From Streptomyces antnestii (GTDB lineage: Bacteria; Actinomycetota; Actinomycetes; Streptomycetales; Streptomycetaceae), in the NCBI RefSeq assembly GCF_004005495.1, contig NZ_RZYA01000003.1:1-64000 (forward strand): a stretch of DNA of 64,000 bases, given 5' to 3'. This document shows, in pieces, positions 1 through 7,583 of this stretch. The notes beneath the pieces are model-generated. The model was not told the DNA's origin and made no database searches. It saw only the letters and a list, made by a program, of their open reading frames with translations. Numbering within the stretch: the first letter of the stretch is position 1; every line of letters begins with the position of its first letter. The translations under genes were made by a program, and so were the position numbers.

Positions 1-121
1 ATTGCCCACGTGTTACTCACCCGTTCGCCACTAATCCACCCCGAAGGGCTTCATCGTTCGACTTGCATGTGTTAAGCACGCCGCCAGCGTTCGTCCTGAG
101 CCAGGATCAAACTCTCCGTGA
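1..121 (-). rRNA. rrs: 16S ribosomal RNA, 5' end (partial)
   Basis: The reverse complement carries the invariant 16S start, AGAGTTTGATCCTGGCTCAG, followed by GACGAACGCTGGCGGCG and the V1 region up to the window edge. Only about the first 120 nt are present and the gene continues beyond position 1. Its direction means that the rRNA operon promoters lie at higher coordinates, in the interval before the marR gene. The 5' end is placed where the precursor leader meets the ACGGAGAG start and is good to a few nucleotides. Confidence 0.97.
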
Positions 122-600
122 ATGTTTCCGGGTAATCCCGGTGAACACCACGAGAGCGGAACCGTCGGGAGGAATAATCCTTCCGGTTCACTGCGTCCTC
201 GCTAGTGCGCCTCACCCCGGTGTGGGGGCGAGGACTTTTTCAAAGGAACCTCCAACCCATCGAGAAGATGGGCCGGGGTTGTCAATCTGGCGTTGACTTT
301 TGGCACGCTGTTGAGTTCTCAAGGAACGGACGCTTCCTTTGTACTCACCCGAATCTCTTCGGGCTTTCCTCCGGGCAGTTTCCCTTCGGTCTTGCGTTTC
401 CGACTCTATCAGATCTTTCCGATCCGATTTCCTCGGGGTCTTGCTCCGCTTTCCGGCCTTTCGGCTTTCCGGCGGTTCCGACTCTATCAGATCCTTTCGG
501 GCCTGATTCCCAGTCAGAGGGGGCTTGTCTTCCCGGCTGTTGGGCCGTTCCGACGTCCCAAACATTAGCGGATTTCCCCGGCGGTTCCTAATCGGGCCGC
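122..600 (-). promoter_or_regulatory. rRNA operon leader and promoter region with a duplicated promoter-like element
   Basis: This stretch holds no gene; it is the rrn leader. On the minus strand the 16-bp sequence GATCTGATAGAGTCGG occurs twice (400-415 and 478-493, 78 bp apart). Each copy contains TAGAGT, a good fit to the Streptomyces vegetative -10. A further possible -10 (TAATGT) lies at about 562-567. Closer to 16S, at about 275-345, is the leader that runs from a TTGAGAACTCAACAG sequence towards the 16S processing region. Tandem promoters are known for Streptomyces rrn operons; which copies are active here is inference. Confidence 0.7.
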
Positions 601-614
601 CGACCCGGAATCGA

Positions 615-641
615 ATTGAATTCGGGCATGCCGAATTCGAT
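615..641. terminator. Inverted repeat between marR and the rrn promoters
   Basis: Arms GAATTCGG (618-625) and CCGAATTC (631-638) are perfect around GCATG, and the repeat extends imperfectly on both sides. It lies downstream of marR (minus strand) and upstream of the rRNA promoters, so it could terminate marR transcription or insulate the operon. There is no clear T-tract, so the function is uncertain. Confidence 0.35.
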
Positions 642-782
642 CCCGGAGGGAGATCGTGCTGGTGGTGGGGGTGCCGCTTGAGCGGCGGAGGTGCTGTCGC
701 AGAACCGTTACGGCTCCGTGGCAACTCGAAGAACCTTACGTATCGAGGAGGGGCATGTCAACACCCTCCTGGCAACTTCTTT

Positions 783-1340
783 TCAGGTGAGATCCGTGAG
801 GCGGCCGCCGGCGTCCGGCTGGGCGTCCTCGACCCGGCGCAGCAGGCGGGTCAGGACCTCGCCCAGGACGCCGCGCTCCTCGGGGGAGAGGTCCTGGAGC
901 AGGTCCTCCTCGAATCCCGACGCGGCGCGCATCGCCTCGAGCCACTTGGCGCGGCCCTCGGTGGTGAGCTCGACGATGACGCGTACCCGGTTGGACTCGT
1001 CGCGGTCCCGGGTGACCAGGCCCTCGGCGACCATGCGGTCGATGCGGTGGGTCATGGCGGCCGGGGTGAGGCCGAGGCGCTTCGCCAGGTCGCCGGGGCC
1101 CATGCGGTACGGGGCGCCGGAGAGGACGAGGGCCTTGAGGACCTCCCACTCGGCGTTCGTGATGCCGAGGCTCGCGGTCTGGCGGCCGTAGGCGACGTTC
1201 ATACGTCTGTTGAGGCGGCCGAGCGCGGAGACGATCTGCTCGACCTGGGGGTCGAGGTCCTGGAACTCGCGCTGGTACGCGGCGATCTGCTCTTCGAGCG
1301 TCGGCTCGGCGTCAGCTGCGTCGGCGGGGTTGTCGGCCAT
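783..1340 (-). CDS. MarR-family transcriptional regulator
   Basis: 185-residue protein with a winged helix of the MarR family. Residues about 65-140 form the core, seen as 'ITNAEWEVLKALVLSG', 'MGPGDLAKRLGLTPAAMTHR' (recognition helix) and the wing 'TRDRDESNRVRVIVELT'. The N-terminal 45 residues are acidic and helical, as in dimerising MarR proteins. It is divergent from an MFS transporter with an imperfect palindrome in the shared intergenic region. This is the classic arrangement of a ligand-released repressor of its neighbouring efflux pump. The ligand is not predictable. Confidence 0.93.
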   Translation of the reverse strand: MADNPADAADAEPTLEEQIAAYQREFQDLDPQVEQIVSALGRLNRRMNVAYGRQTASLGITNAEWEVLKALVLSGAPYRMGPGDLAKRLGLTPAAMTHRIDRMVAEGLVTRDRDESNRVRVIVELTTEGRAKWLEAMRAASGFEEDLLQDLSPEERGVLGEVLTRLLRRVEDAQPDAGGRLTDLT

Positions 1341-1392
1341 GGCCGGAAGTATGGCACGGGGCGCTTGGCGTTGAAGTCCTTCGATGTGTATA

Positions 1393-1406
1393 GTTTAGAT
1401 CCTAAC
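1393..1406. promoter_or_regulatory. Candidate MarR operator
   Basis: GTTTAGATCCTAAC is an imperfect inverted repeat centred on GATC in an unusually AT-rich patch (about 1380-1435) between the divergent marR and MFS genes. An adjacent CTTCGAAG is also self-complementary. Position and symmetry suggest the regulator's binding site; this is inference. Confidence 0.45.
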
Positions 1407-1449
1407 TTTAGCTTCGAAGTCTTCACCCCTAACTCCTAAGGAAGTGAAA

Positions 1450-2751
1450 GTGACCAGGGCGATGGGCGCAGCGATGCGTCGGATCCAGGTGGGCAGTGCG
1501 CTGAGTTCGTTCGGCGTCGGGTTCACGGTCCCGTTCCTCTATGTGTATGTCGCTGAGGTGCGAGGTCTCGGGGCCGCGGCGGCGGGCATCGTGCTCGCCG
1601 CGTTCGCCATGGCCGCTCTGGTCGTCCTGCCGTTCACCGGACGGGCCATCGACCGGCGCGGTCCGGTGCCCGTCCTCGTGGTCGCCACCCTGGTGGCGGC
1701 GGTCGGTGCCCTCGGGCTCGGGTTCGCCGCCGGTGAGCCGACCGCGATCCTGTCGGCCGCCGTGCTCGGTGCGGGTACGGCGGTGATCCAGCCGGCGCTC
1801 GCCACGATGATCGTGTGGACGTCCACGCCGGACACCCGTACGCGCGCCTTCGCCACGCAGTTCTTCCTGCAGAACCTCGGCCTGGGCATCGGCGGGCTCA
1901 TCGGGGGCCAGATCGTCGACGAGAGCCGTCCGTCCAGCTTCACGATGCTCTTCGCCATCGAGGCCGTGATGTTCCTGGTGCTCGCCGCGATCGTGGGCTT
2001 CGTGCGGATGCCGTACGCGCCGGCGCTCGGCGGGGCCGTGCCGAAGGGCGGCTCCGGGGCCGGTGGCGGGCTGCGGGCGCTGTTCCGGCACCGGGCGATG
2101 GTGCAGCTGTGCGTCCTCGGGTTCGTCCTTTTCTTCGCCTGCTACGGCCAGTTCGAGTCGGGCCTGAGCGCGTACGGCGTCGAGGCCGCCGGGATCTCGC
2201 CGTCGACGCTCGGCATCGCGCTCGCCGCCAACACCGCGATGATCGTGGTCGCGCAGTTCGCGGTCCTGAAGTTCGTCGAGCGGCGCCGGCGGTCCCGTGT
2301 GATCGCGGCGGTCGGGATCGTGTGGGCGGTCGCGTGGCTCGCCGCCGGGTACGCGGGTGTGGGGCACGGCAGCATGGCCATGGCCACGGCCGCGTTCATC
2401 TCGACGTACGCGCTGTTCGGTCTCGGTGAGGCGATGCTGTCGCCGACCGTGGCGCCGCTGGTCGCCGATCTGGCGCCGGCCGGCATGGTCGGTCAGTACA
2501 ACTCTGCGTTCGCGCTGGTCAAGCAGCTGGCGCTGGCCGTCGGGCCTGCCGTCGGCGGGCCCATGGGTGCCGCGCTGCACGGTCCGTACATCGTGACGTT
2601 CGTGCTGTTCTCGCTGGGGATCACGTTCCTCGCGGTGCGGCTCGGGCGGCACCTGACGCCCGTACAGGACCAGCCGTCGCTCGCGAAGAGCCGGATCGTG
2701 GCGGAGGGCGGGGCTCCGGCCGAGCCGCAGCCGGCGACCGCGTCCGCCTGA
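1450..2751 (+). CDS. MFS transporter (drug-efflux type)
   Basis: About 433 residues with twelve hydrophobic segments, consistent with a DHA1-like major facilitator. The loop between helices 2 and 3 reads 'GRAIDRRGPVPVLV', the MFS motif A region. The start is set at GTG 1450 because AAGGAAG (1438-1444) is five bases upstream; the in-frame GTG at 1444 would overlap that ribosome-binding site. It is divergent from marR, which probably controls it. The 3' end is 13 bp from the convergent phosphatase gene. The substrate is unknown; export of a toxic compound is inference from family and context. Confidence 0.9.
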   Translation: MTRAMGAAMRRIQVGSALSSFGVGFTVPFLYVYVAEVRGLGAAAAGIVLAAFAMAALVVLPFTGRAIDRRGPVPVLVVATLVAAVGALGLGFAAGEPTAILSAAVLGAGTAVIQPALATMIVWTSTPDTRTRAFATQFFLQNLGLGIGGLIGGQIVDESRPSSFTMLFAIEAVMFLVLAAIVGFVRMPYAPALGGAVPKGGSGAGGGLRALFRHRAMVQLCVLGFVLFFACYGQFESGLSAYGVEAAGISPSTLGIALAANTAMIVVAQFAVLKFVERRRRSRVIAAVGIVWAVAWLAAGYAGVGHGSMAMATAAFISTYALFGLGEAMLSPTVAPLVADLAPAGMVGQYNSAFALVKQLALAVGPAVGGPMGAALHGPYIVTFVLFSLGITFLAVRLGRHLTPVQDQPSLAKSRIVAEGGAPAEPQPATASA

Positions 2752-2764
2752 GGATCCGTCCGGA

Positions 2765-4474
2765 TTAAGGCGTGCGCGGCAGGGCGAATTCGCACCAGAC
2801 CGCCTTGCCGCCGCCCGGGGTGCGCCGCGAGCCCCAGTTCGAGGCGATCGTGGCCACGATCGCGATGCCCCGGCCCGCCTCGTCCGCGGGTTCCGCGCGG
2901 CGGCGGCGCGGGAGATGGTCGTCGCCGTCCGTGACCTCGACGATCAGGCGGCGGTCCGTGCGGCGGAGCCTGAGGCGCATGGGCGGGGTGCCGTGCTGGA
3001 GGGAGTTCGCGACGAGTTCGCTGGCGGCCAGGACGCCGAGGTCGTGCAGCTCGGGCGAGAAGCGCCAGCTGGCGAGGACGCCTGAGGCGAAGGCACGCGC
3101 GCGTGGGGCCGCCTCGACGCCGCCGAGGAGTTCCAGGGCGGCGTTGCGGAACAGCTCCCCATCGGGGCCGGTGCGCGCCGGGTGCTGGAGGACGAGGACC
3201 GCCACGTCGTCGTCGTGGTCGGCGGTGACGCCCGCCGCGCGGATGAGGCGGTCGCAGACGACCTGAGGGGTGCCGGTGGCGCCCGCGAGCGCGCGCTCCA
3301 GGGCGGCCACGCCCTCGTCGATGTCCTCGTCCCTGCGTTCGACCAGGCCGTCCGTGTACATGACGGCGGTGGAGCCGGGTCCGAGCGGCACCGAGCCGGA
3401 GGCGTGCAGCCAGCCGCCGGTGCCGAGAGGCGGTCCCGTGGGCTCCTCAGCGCGGTGGATCGTGCCGCTCTCGTCGCGGACGATGATGGGCAGGTGTCCG
3501 GCCGACGCGTACACGAGGCGGCCCTCGTTCGGGTCGTGGACCGCGTAGACGCAGGTGGCGATCTGGTTGGCGTCGATCTCGATGGCGAGGCCGTCGAGGA
3601 GCTGGAGCACCTCGTGGGGCGGCAGGTCGAGGCGGGCGTACGCGCGTACGGCCGTGCGCAGCTGGCCCATGACGGCGGCGGCGCGCACCCCGCGGCCCAT
3701 GACGTCGCCGATGACGAGGGCGGTGCGGCCGCCGCCGAGGGTGATCACGTCGTACCAGTCGCCGCCGACCGCCGCCTCGGTGCCGCCCGGCTGGTACGTG
3801 GCTGCGATGCGCAGGTCGTCGGGCTGCTCCAGCTCCTGGGGCAGGAGGGAGCGCTGGAGGGTGACGGCGGTCTCTCGCTGGCGGCGCTCGCTGGCGCGCA
3901 GGCGCTCGGCGGCCTCGGCGTGGTCGGTGACGTCGGTCGCGAATACGAGCACTCCGGGGACGCCCGGGCCGCCGGACCCGTCGGGGCCCGGCACGGTGAC
4001 GGGGGTGCAGGTGAACGTGTACGAGCGGCCGCCGGCCACCTTGCGGGACTTGACCGTGCGGGGGCGGGCGCTGCGCAGGACCTGGTCGAGGAGCGGCAGC
4101 AGGCCGAGTTCCCCGAGCTCGGGGAGCGCCTCGCGCGCGGGGGCGCCGGCGGGGCGGTCGCCGAAGGCTGCGGCGTACGCGTCGTTCACGTACGCCACGC
4201 GGTGGTCGGGGCCGTGCAGGAGGGCGACGAGGGCGGGGACGCGGTCGAGGACGTCGCGTGCGGGCAGTTCGTCGATGCCGACGGGGGGCACGCCCGCCTC
4301 GTCATCGGACGCGTGTTCGTGGCGGGCGGCGGGCACGGCGCCTTCCCCTCGCTGGTTCTGGGGGACGCCATGGCCTGGGGAGACGCCGAGGCCTTTGGAG
4401 ACACCGAGGTCGGACCGCGCTGCGGCGCGGCGCTGCGTTCCGGGGAGCCGGGCGCTCCAGCGCGTGAAGTTCAC
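2765..4474 (-). CDS. PAS - PP2C (SpoIIE) - HATPase phosphatase, anti-sigma-network regulator
   Basis: About 569 residues. A PAS-like domain (about 70-180) is followed by a linker with a coiled-coil look ('AEAAERLRASERRQRETAVTLQRSLLP'). Next comes a PPM/SpoIIE phosphatase (about 215-430) with 'GGDWYD' and 'VIGDVMGRG' metal-binding motifs and 'DDDVAVLVL'. The C-terminus is an RsbW-type histidine-kinase-like ATPase (about 440-569) with N-box 'ASELVANSLQHG' and G-box 'EAGRGIAIVATIASNWG'. Such proteins dephosphorylate and/or phosphorylate anti-sigma antagonists in Streptomyces partner-switching networks. The frame stays open to 4759, but the extra N-terminus is Arg/Pro-rich junk. GTG 4474 is preceded by a weak CGAGG and is preferred. 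Confidence 0.9.
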   Translation of the reverse strand: MNFTRWSARLPGTQRRAAARSDLGVSKGLGVSPGHGVPQNQRGEGAVPAARHEHASDDEAGVPPVGIDELPARDVLDRVPALVALLHGPDHRVAYVNDAYAAAFGDRPAGAPAREALPELGELGLLPLLDQVLRSARPRTVKSRKVAGGRSYTFTCTPVTVPGPDGSGGPGVPGVLVFATDVTDHAEAAERLRASERRQRETAVTLQRSLLPQELEQPDDLRIAATYQPGGTEAAVGGDWYDVITLGGGRTALVIGDVMGRGVRAAAVMGQLRTAVRAYARLDLPPHEVLQLLDGLAIEIDANQIATCVYAVHDPNEGRLVYASAGHLPIIVRDESGTIHRAEEPTGPPLGTGGWLHASGSVPLGPGSTAVMYTDGLVERRDEDIDEGVAALERALAGATGTPQVVCDRLIRAAGVTADHDDDVAVLVLQHPARTGPDGELFRNAALELLGGVEAAPRARAFASGVLASWRFSPELHDLGVLAASELVANSLQHGTPPMRLRLRRTDRRLIVEVTDGDDHLPRRRRAEPADEAGRGIAIVATIASNWGSRRTPGGGKAVWCEFALPRTP

Positions 4475-4673
4475 TGTGGGGCAAGCCTCGTGAGGTCGGG
4501 TGGGGTTCTCCCCTGCTCGGCCGGGACCGGGAACTCGGGGAAGGGCAACGTGGCGGTCGGTCCGCCCACGGTCATGGGCGGGCCAGGGGCATGGACAGGG
4601 CCGTGGACCAGTCTGACCGACCGGACCGACATCCGTCAGACGCCGGTTCTGGAGGGGGAGTTCCTGAGGGTGG

Positions 4674-6098
4674 TCAGGTCGACCCCTTCGGGTCGTGCGG
4701 CGGGTTCGTGGGGGGCGTTCCCCCTGCGGTTCCCCCGGCCGCGAGTTCGAACTCCGCACGGGGACGCTCCAGCGAGCCGAGGGAGACGATCTCGCGCTTG
4801 AAGAGCCCGGAGAGTATCCATTCGCTCAGGACGCGGGCCTTCCGGTTCACGGTCGGCACCCGGCTCAGGTGGTAGACGCGGTGCATGAACCAGGCAGGGT
4901 AGCCCTTCAGCTTGCGCCCGTAGACGTGCGCGACGCCCTGGTGCAGGCCGAGCGAGGCGACCGAGCCGAGGTACTCGTGTTCGTAGTCCGTGAGCGGTTC
5001 CCCGCGCAGGGAGGCCGCGATGTTGTCGCCGAGGACCCTGGCCTGGCGCACCGCGTGCTGGGCGTTGGGCGCGCACTCCTTGCCGGGCTCGCCGGCGGTG
5101 AGGTCGGGGACGGCGGCCGCGTCGCCCGCGCTCCACGCGTGCGGGGCGCCGTCGACGACGAGCTGGGCGGTGCACTTCAGGCGGCCGCGTTCGTCGCGCG
5201 GCAGGTCGGTGGCGGCGAGGACGGGGTGCGGTTTGACGCCGGCGGTCCACACGACGGTGCGGGTCGGGAAGCGGGACCCGTCGTCGAGGACGGCGACCCT
5301 GTCCTCGCAGGATTCGAGCCGGGTCTCGAGGCGTACGTCGATGTTGCGGCGGCGGAGCTCGCTGACGGTGTAGCGGCCCATCTCCGGGCCGACCTCGGGG
5401 AGGATGCGGTCGCTGGCCTCGACGAGGATCCACTTCATGTCGTCGGCGGTGACGTTGTGGTAGTACCGCGCGGCGTAGCGGGCCATGTCCTCCAGCTCGC
5501 CGAGTGCCTCCACACCGGCGTAACCGCCTCCTACGAAGACGAAGGTGAGCGCCGCGTCGCGGACGGCGGGGTCACGGGTGGAGGAGGCGATGTCCATCTG
5601 TTCGATCACGTGGTTGCGCAGTCCGACGGCCTCTTCGACGGTCTTGAAGCCGATGGCGTGGTCGGCGAGCCCCGGCACGGGCAGGGTGCGCGAGACGGAG
5701 CCGGGGGCCAGGACGAGTTCGTCGTACGTGATCTCGGCGTCGCCCGTGCCCTGCTCCTCGGTGGCCAGGGTGGTGAAGGTGGCGGTGCGCTTGGCGTGGT
5801 CGACCGACCGGACCTCGCCGACGACGACACGGCACCTGTTCAGGACGCCGCGCAGCGGCACGACGACATGGCGCGGCGAGATGGATCCGGCGGCGGCCTC
5901 GGGCAGGAACGGCTGGTAGGTCATGTACGGGTCGGGGGTGACGACGACGATCTCGGTCCGGCCGCTCCTCAGCTCCGTTCTGAGCTTCCGCTGGAGGCGC
6001 AGGGCGGTGTACATCCCGACATAACCGCCTCCTACGACGAGGACACGCGTACGCGGGACGTCAGGGTCCGTCCCCCGGGAGGAGGCAGTCTTCGGCAT
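4674..6098 (-). CDS. ndh: Type II NADH dehydrogenase (NAD(P)/FAD-dependent oxidoreductase)
   Basis: About 474 residues, the usual length of NDH-2 with its C-terminal membrane-binding tail. The FAD-binding Rossmann motif 'VLVVGGGYVGMYTALRLQ' opens the protein. A second dinucleotide-binding motif, 'FVFVGGGYAGVEALGELEDMA', binds NADH. 'VWTAGVKPHPVL' and 'AWSAGDAAAVPDL' are the conserved FAD-contacting segments. The tail 'GLHQGVAHVYGRKLKGYPAWFMHRVYHLSRVPTVNRK' is typical of the quinone-reducing enzyme. It would pass electrons from NADH to menaquinone without proton pumping. Several ATG codons are possible starts (6119, 6107, 6098). ATG 6098 is chosen because GGGATGG lies just upstream and the FAD motif then begins near residue 18. 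Confidence 0.9.
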   Translation of the reverse strand: MPKTASSRGTDPDVPRTRVLVVGGGYVGMYTALRLQRKLRTELRSGRTEIVVVTPDPYMTYQPFLPEAAAGSISPRHVVVPLRGVLNRCRVVVGEVRSVDHAKRTATFTTLATEEQGTGDAEITYDELVLAPGSVSRTLPVPGLADHAIGFKTVEEAVGLRNHVIEQMDIASSTRDPAVRDAALTFVFVGGGYAGVEALGELEDMARYAARYYHNVTADDMKWILVEASDRILPEVGPEMGRYTVSELRRRNIDVRLETRLESCEDRVAVLDDGSRFPTRTVVWTAGVKPHPVLAATDLPRDERGRLKCTAQLVVDGAPHAWSAGDAAAVPDLTAGEPGKECAPNAQHAVRQARVLGDNIAASLRGEPLTDYEHEYLGSVASLGLHQGVAHVYGRKLKGYPAWFMHRVYHLSRVPTVNRKARVLSEWILSGLFKREIVSLGSLERPRAEFELAAGGTAGGTPPTNPPHDPKGST

Positions 6099-6480
6099 CG
6101 GCACCATCCCATGACGCATCGGCCACCGGAGTTTGTCCACAGCCCCGGCAAATTGTGTGACCGGCGGCGGGGCCGTGCGCCGGGTGGGCGAATTGCCGGA
6201 GTACGGGAAAGGTCCGCAGGTCAGCCCGGATGTCATGGGTGAGGTACGGGGGTGCAATCGGGGTGGAATCGCCGCGTACTCCGTTCGGGGGGCGCTCCGT
6301 GCGGAACCTGCCCCTTCTGAATTGACTCCGGCTCAACTATGTTCGTGTGCTGTCGGGGTGTCGGGGGATGCGCTGACGGACCCGCGGACCGGGTCCGTGG
6401 AAGTGGCTCGTTCCTCATGCTCCGGTGACCGATGGCGGGGAGAGTCTCCGGGGGGAGACGTCATTACCGGGGGAACACAT

Positions 6481-7305
6481 ATGCACATTCAGGACTCTCG
6501 TTGGACTTCCACGGCTGCTTCCGCTTCGGCCGTGGCCGGCGGACCGGCCGGTGGCACGAGTGGCGGTAACGGACGTGCCGCGGGCGACAGTTCGCGCGCC
6601 GCGCCGCTGCGCGTGGACGCCCAGCGCAATCTGGAGCACGTCCTGCGCGCGGCACGCGAGGTCTTCGGCGAGCTGGGATACGGCGCGCCGATGGAGGACG
6701 TGGCGCGGCGGGCCCGGGTGGGCGTCGGCACGGTGTACCGGCGCTTCCCGAGCAAGGACGTACTGGTGCGGCGCATAGCCGAGGAGGAGACCTCCCGGCT
6801 CACCGACCAGGCGCGGGCCGCCCTGGGCCAGGAGGAGGAGCCGTGGTCGGCGCTGTCGCGCTTCCTGCGGACCTCCGTCGCCTCCGGCGCGGGCCGGCTG
6901 CTGCCTCCGCACGTGCTGCGCGTGGGCGTCGCCGACGAGCCGGACGACGCGGCGGGCCAGGCGGGCCCGGGCAGCGCCGGCCGGGACGAGACGCGGGTGC
7001 CGCAGCAGCGGCTCGCCGTCGTCCCGCCCGAGTCGCGCCTCATGGGGCAGCGCACGTCCCCGGCGGCCGAGGCCGACGCGGGACCCGCGGACGACGCGGG
7101 CGCCGCCGACCTGCTTGAGGTCGTCGGGCAGCTGGTGGACCGGGCGCGCGCGGCGTCGGAGCTGCGCGAGGACGTGACGGTGGCGGACGTGCTGCTTGTC
7201 ATCGCCACGGCGGCACCGTCGCTGCCGGACCCGGCGCAGCAGGCCGCGGCGTCGTCACGGCTCCTCGACATCCTCCTGGAGGGGCTGCGCTCGCGGCCTG
7301 CCTAG
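6481..7305 (+). CDS. TetR-family transcriptional regulator
   Basis: 274 residues, start ATG 6481 with GGGGGAA upstream. Residues about 1-40 are a low-complexity Ala/Gly/Ser leader. A TetR helix-turn-helix follows (about 45-90): 'ILRAAREVFGELGYGAPMEDVARRARVGVGTVYRRFPSKDVLV' in outline. The C-terminal ligand domain contains a long Gly/Ala/Asp-rich insert (about 155-205), so the ligand pocket cannot be assigned. It is divergent from ndh and upstream of the sigma-factor gene in the same direction. It could control either, perhaps through the ACTTCG inverted repeat near 7470; that is inference. Confidence 0.9.
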   Translation: MHIQDSRWTSTAASASAVAGGPAGGTSGGNGRAAGDSSRAAPLRVDAQRNLEHVLRAAREVFGELGYGAPMEDVARRARVGVGTVYRRFPSKDVLVRRIAEEETSRLTDQARAALGQEEEPWSALSRFLRTSVASGAGRLLPPHVLRVGVADEPDDAAGQAGPGSAGRDETRVPQQRLAVVPPESRLMGQRTSPAAEADAGPADDAGAADLLEVVGQLVDRARAASELREDVTVADVLLVIATAAPSLPDPAQQAAASSRLLDILLEGLRSRPA

Positions 7306-7461
7306 GAGGCTGGGGTCTGGGACGCAGGGAGTGGCTCGGCCGCCCGAGGAGCGGTGCCGGGCGGTGAGGGAATGGCCGTGGGTGGCGCGGACGTGTCGCG
7401 CGCGGCCAACTCCCGTTTCTGACACGTCCGTTGACCATTACCCGTTCGAGTGAATCCTAGT

Positions 7462-7478
7462 ACTTCGCTTTACGAAGT
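7462..7478. promoter_or_regulatory. Inverted repeat upstream of the sigma-factor gene
   Basis: ACTTCG (7462-7467) and CGAAGT (7473-7478) form a perfect dyad with a 5-bp centre. It overlaps a possible -10 (TAGTAC, 7458-7463) whose best -35 (TTGACC, 7431-7436) is spaced rather far. Its position suggests an operator for the TetR protein encoded just upstream or for autoregulation. A TTGACA at 7495-7500 lacks a good -10. Confidence 0.4.
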
Positions 7479-7583
7479 GACCACGGATGAGTGGTTGACA
7501 GGCACTGGCGGGCGGGGTCGGCCGTGCGTGTGGCACTCTTTCCCGGTGTTCGGGTCTGAGTGTGCGGTCGGGGGCTTTCCGCG

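Noticed and set aside
205..724. Open frames across the rrn leader
   Set aside because: They overlap conserved pre-16S leader and promoter repeats and resemble no protein.
1444..1449. GTG 1444 as MFS start
   Set aside because: It lies inside the AAGGAAG ribosome-binding site that serves GTG 1450.
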